NCBI GenBank assembly: GCA_964420975.1
Contig: CAYQVH010000004.1
Location: 131,136 to 195,135, forward strand
DNA: 64,000 nucleotides
Reading direction: 5' to 3'
DNA from: Accumulibacter sp964420975
GTDB taxonomy: Bacteria; Pseudomonadota; Gammaproteobacteria; Burkholderiales; Rhodocyclaceae
Under the pieces are notes generated by a model. That model searched no databases. It was not told the DNA's origin and saw nothing but the letters and a program-made list of their open reading frames with translations. Shown one piece after another: positions 62,183-64,000 of this stretch (position 1 is its first letter; each line of letters opens with the position of its first letter). The position numbers were made by a program, and so were the translations under genes.

Positions 62183-62487
62183 CAGCCGCGCACCAAGTGC
62201 AGTTGCAGACCGCCACCGAGGTCCAACGTCAGTTCGAGACGCGCTGGCCGCGTGACTTCGCTTCGCAGGGGACCCGCATCGATGAAGCTCCCCGACGGTG
62301 GATGGTCCATCGCGTTCGGGCTTTCCACCGACGCACCCAGTCGGCTGCGCCACCGGTAGAAGCTGGTATCGCTGATTCCTGCACGCGCACGGAAGGCCTC
62401 ACCCCCTAAACCACTGCCCGAAAATCCGGACAGAACCTGCTGAGTACGGTCAGCAATCGCGATGGTATTTGCCGCGTATTTGATCAC
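62182..62487 (-). CDS. tnpA: IS66 accessory protein TnpA
   Basis: A 101-residue helix-turn-helix-like IS66 Orf1: QQVLSGFSGSGLGGEAFRAR, then AGISDTSFYRWRSRLGAS. The TGA overlaps the tnpB start (TGATG). The GTG at 62487 is the assumed start; the frame stays open further upstream, outside the element, so the precise N-terminus is uncertain. Confidence 0.75.
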   Translation of the reverse strand: MIKYAANTIAIADRTQQVLSGFSGSGLGGEAFRARAGISDTSFYRWRSRLGASVESPNAMDHPPSGSFIDAGPLRSEVTRPARLELTLDLGGGLQLHLVRG

Positions 62488-62582
62488 GCTGGATGATTGA
62501 AGAGGGGTGATCCCCCTCGGGGAACTTGAACAAACGAACCCTTTGGGGGAGTCTCTGGTTTCGATGCCAAGAGACCCACAAA

Positions 62583-63155
62583 GTGTGCCACGCGCTATTG
62601 GAAGCTCCCAAGTTTTTTCGACTGCTGCACCGAATTGATCAAGAGTTGGCGGCGCAAGCGCGCGCTGGCGGATGTCTTTTCTGTGACGGAGTTCTTCACT
62701 GCGCCGACTATCCGCGCAAGCCACGAGCGTGCCTGGTTGAGGTTCGAGACGACTTCGACAGGCGCTTCAGTTTCTGCTGTAACCGCTGCCGCAAGCGGTG
62801 CACCGCGATGTCGGTGCGCTTTCTCGGACGACACGTATACCTGGGTTTGGCGGTGGTACTGGTGTCTGCCCGGCATGCCGGGCAGACACCAGCGGCAGCG
62901 CGGACGGCCGAAGCGCTGGCGATACCGATCCGCACCCTGGAACGCTGGCGCCAGTGGTGGCAGGCACAGTTCCCTGTAAGCCCGCTGTGGCAGGCGCAGT
63001 GCGCCCGCTTCATGCCCCCCGTCGCGACCGATCGACTGCCCGGTGAACTCCTCGGCCGCTTTGCCGGCCAGACGGCGGAGGCGCTGCTGCACCTGCTGCT
63101 CTTTCTCACGCCGCTCACCGTCCGGCCCCTGATCGTCGTCGGAGAGGGGCGGTGA
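62583..63155 (+). CDS. Transposon-associated zinc-ribbon protein
   Basis: A protein of about 190 residues: FFRLLHRIDQELAAQARAGG, a zinc-ribbon-like region with four cysteine positions (GCLFCDG, then FSFCCNRCRKRC), VRFLGRHVYLGLAVVLVSAR, an HTH-like RTLERWRQWWQAQF and RFMPPVATDRLPGELLGRF. From memory this type of protein regularly precedes an IS481/Mu-like transposase gene, as here. The start is uncertain: GTG 62583, TTG 62598 or TTG 62526. It contains a perfect 34-bp palindrome. Confidence 0.6.
   Translation: MCHALLEAPKFFRLLHRIDQELAAQARAGGCLFCDGVLHCADYPRKPRACLVEVRDDFDRRFSFCCNRCRKRCTAMSVRFLGRHVYLGLAVVLVSARHAGQTPAAARTAEALAIPIRTLERWRQWWQAQFPVSPLWQAQCARFMPPVATDRLPGELLGRFAGQTAEALLHLLLFLTPLTVRPLIVVGEGR
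62859..62892. repeat. Perfect 34-bp palindrome inside the zinc-ribbon gene
   Basis: Arms of 17 bases, CTGGTGTCTGCCCGGCA, and the exact complement, with no spacer. It is inside the open frame, encoding part of VLVSARHAGQTPA, and would form a very strong hairpin in RNA or a cruciform in DNA. Confidence 0.95.
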
Positions 63156-63219
63156 TCGCCCGCAGAGGATGCGGATAGCCAACGACAGCGAAGGCCACTA
63201 GCCTTCACTCCCCGTTGCG

Positions 63220-63801
63220 GTGCCGTCGGCGCCGCCCCATTGGGAGACCCTCTTGAACTCTGTGACCGATCCAGCCAAGCGTGATCGCTGGGCGCGCCTG
63301 CGCTTCTCGATCATTGGCCCACTGCTCGCCGCACCGCCGCCCGACGGCCAATTGCAGGCGGCGCTCAAATCCCTGGCCGCCAAGACCTGGCGCCATCCGC
63401 TCGCTGAACGAGAGATTCGCTTCGGCGTCTCGACCCTGGAGCGCTGGTACTACGCCGCCAAGTCGGCACGTGACCCGGTCGCCGCCCTGAGGAACCGCTT
63501 GCGCGATGATATCGGCCGCTTCCCCAGCCTCGCCCCCCAGGCCATCGAAGTCCTTGGCGCCCAGTATCGCGAGCACCCGGGCTGGACGATGCAACTGCCT
63601 GTCGACAACCTCCGCGTTGCCTTGGCCGGCAGCGCGGTCACGGTCCCGTCCTATCCCACGATCCGGCGTTACCTCACGGCCTATGCCATGTTCCGTCAGG
63701 CTCGTCCCAAGCGCGCCAGCGAAGGCGCGCTGATGGCCTGCGACCGACTCGAACGACGGGAGGTCCGCAGTTTCAGTCGGCGTCCGGCCTGTCGGCCTTG
63801 A
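63220..63801 (+). pseudogene. Integrase-type transposase, N-terminal part (truncated/frameshifted)
   Basis: The 193-codon frame begins SVTDPAKRDRWARLRFSIIG, then PLLAAPPPDGQLQAALKSLA, FGVSTLERWYYAAKSARDPV and VPSYPTIRRYLTAYAMFRQ. That is the HTH-rich N-terminus of an IS481/integrase-core transposase. It stops before any DDE motif. A second frame continues briefly (TPQQKELFATVELPEPSAK) and also ends at 63868. The element is therefore incomplete. A GTG (63220) or TTG (63253) could be the original start. Confidence 0.6.
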
Positions 63802-63905
63802 CGCCACAACAGAAGGAGTTGTTCGCCACCGTCGAACTCCCGGAACCCTCCGCCAAGCGTTTGTAGTGCCAATTTCACTTACGTGAATTGCTCATATTCA
63901 ATGGC

Positions 63906-64000
63906 TTACGGCGATATCTGTCGAACTCGGGCAATCGGATCCGTTTGCAGGAACCTCCCCAGCATCGGCGAGTAGAAGCGCGCCTTGTAGTAGTACAGCC
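63906..64000 (-). CDS. RHS repeat protein, C-terminal end (runs off the window)
   Basis: The minus strand reads LYYYKARFYSPMLGRFLQTD then PIARVRQISP before a TAA at 63906. The segment YYKARFY-P-GRF-Q-DP is the RHS/YD-repeat-associated core consensus that precedes the variable toxin tip. Here the tip is only nine residues, so the gene is either truncated or a silent (orphan) Rhs end. The rest lies beyond base 64000. Confidence 0.75.
   Translation of the reverse strand, partial: LYYYKARFYSPMLGRFLQTDPIARVRQISP

Larger units (their letters stand above)
60140..62490. mobile_element. IS66 family element (tnpA-tnpB-tnpC)
   Basis: Three leftward genes in the canonical IS66 order (62487-62182, 62182-61751, 61721-60165), the first two coupled by a TGATG overlap. 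Element ends are not certain; the octamer TACGCGGC appears in inverted orientation near both ends (about 60150 and 62477), which may be part of the terminal repeats. No target duplication could be identified. Confidence 0.75.

Noticed and set aside
1..64000. CRISPR arrays, tRNA or rRNA genes
   Set aside because: No regularly spaced repeats, no cloverleaf-like tRNA sequences and no rRNA segments were recognised on reading; a dedicated tRNA scan could not be run.

Overview
The window is a GC-rich proteobacterial chromosome segment. Its gene content and codon use point to a betaproteobacterium of the Rhodocyclales, most likely a 'Candidatus Accumulibacter'-like organism. This is an inference from sequence character: tandem Pho-regulated phosphate-binding proteins next to pstCAB, two PEP-CTERM exopolysaccharide-type proteins, an rsxABCDGE-nth cluster, a complete kdp locus and many decayed insertion sequences. 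No 16S rRNA gene or tRNA gene was seen.

Layout. 1-5.4 kb: 5' end of mutL, divergent from a tightly packed dedA-purN-DUF3108-rRNA methyltransferase-mechanosensitive channel run. 5.4-8.1 kb: two small leftward genes and an RstB/RstA-like two-component pair. 8.3-10 kb: membrane fatty-acid desaturase and dsbB. 10-15.1 kb: leftward phosphate regulon (pstS2, pstS, pstC, pstA, pstB) with a Pho box in front of each pstS. 15.2-18 kb: leftward zinc/manganese ABC transporter with a 47-residue membrane peptide translationally coupled to its ATPase. 18.4-21.7 kb: DUF1254 lipoprotein, a frameshifted yhdH-type oxidoreductase and an AhpD-like protein. 21.8-23.1 kb: remnants of three different transposase families.

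23.2-33.9 kb is a dense rightward block: pyrD, rsxABCDGE, nth, a FIST-domain protein, DUF1841, and a MoxR ATPase with a CoxE-like VWA protein. 34.2-36.8 kb: a large secreted arylsulfatase followed by a gene cut after 75 codons by an intact IS (36988-38489). 38.5-40 kb: a leftward PEP-CTERM IgGFc-binding-like protein with a terminator and a candidate sigma-54 promoter. 40.4-42.9 kb: phnD-phnE-phnC-type transporter without any lyase genes. 43.2 kb: HDOD protein. 44.2-52.2 kb: leftward kdp locus (small membrane ORF, kdpF, A, B, C, D, E).

52.6-64 kb is eroding accessory DNA: an ISAzo13-type remnant, a nitronate monooxygenase, a 5'-truncated enoyl-CoA hydratase, a 170-bp MITE-like element and a two-component locus collapsed into a receiver-sensor fusion with further frameshifts. 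After these come a spondin-type PEP-CTERM protein, a DUF808 protein, a class V aminotransferase, an IS110 remnant, a full IS66 element, a zinc-ribbon/transposase pair with a perfect 34-bp palindrome, and the C-terminal end of an RHS-repeat gene at the window edge.

No CRISPR array and no obviously new multi-gene defence or biosynthetic system was found. The best leads are the short coupled membrane peptides, the two Pho-box-controlled pstS copies, the sigma-54-type promoter before the PEP-CTERM gene, and the mobile-element junctions.
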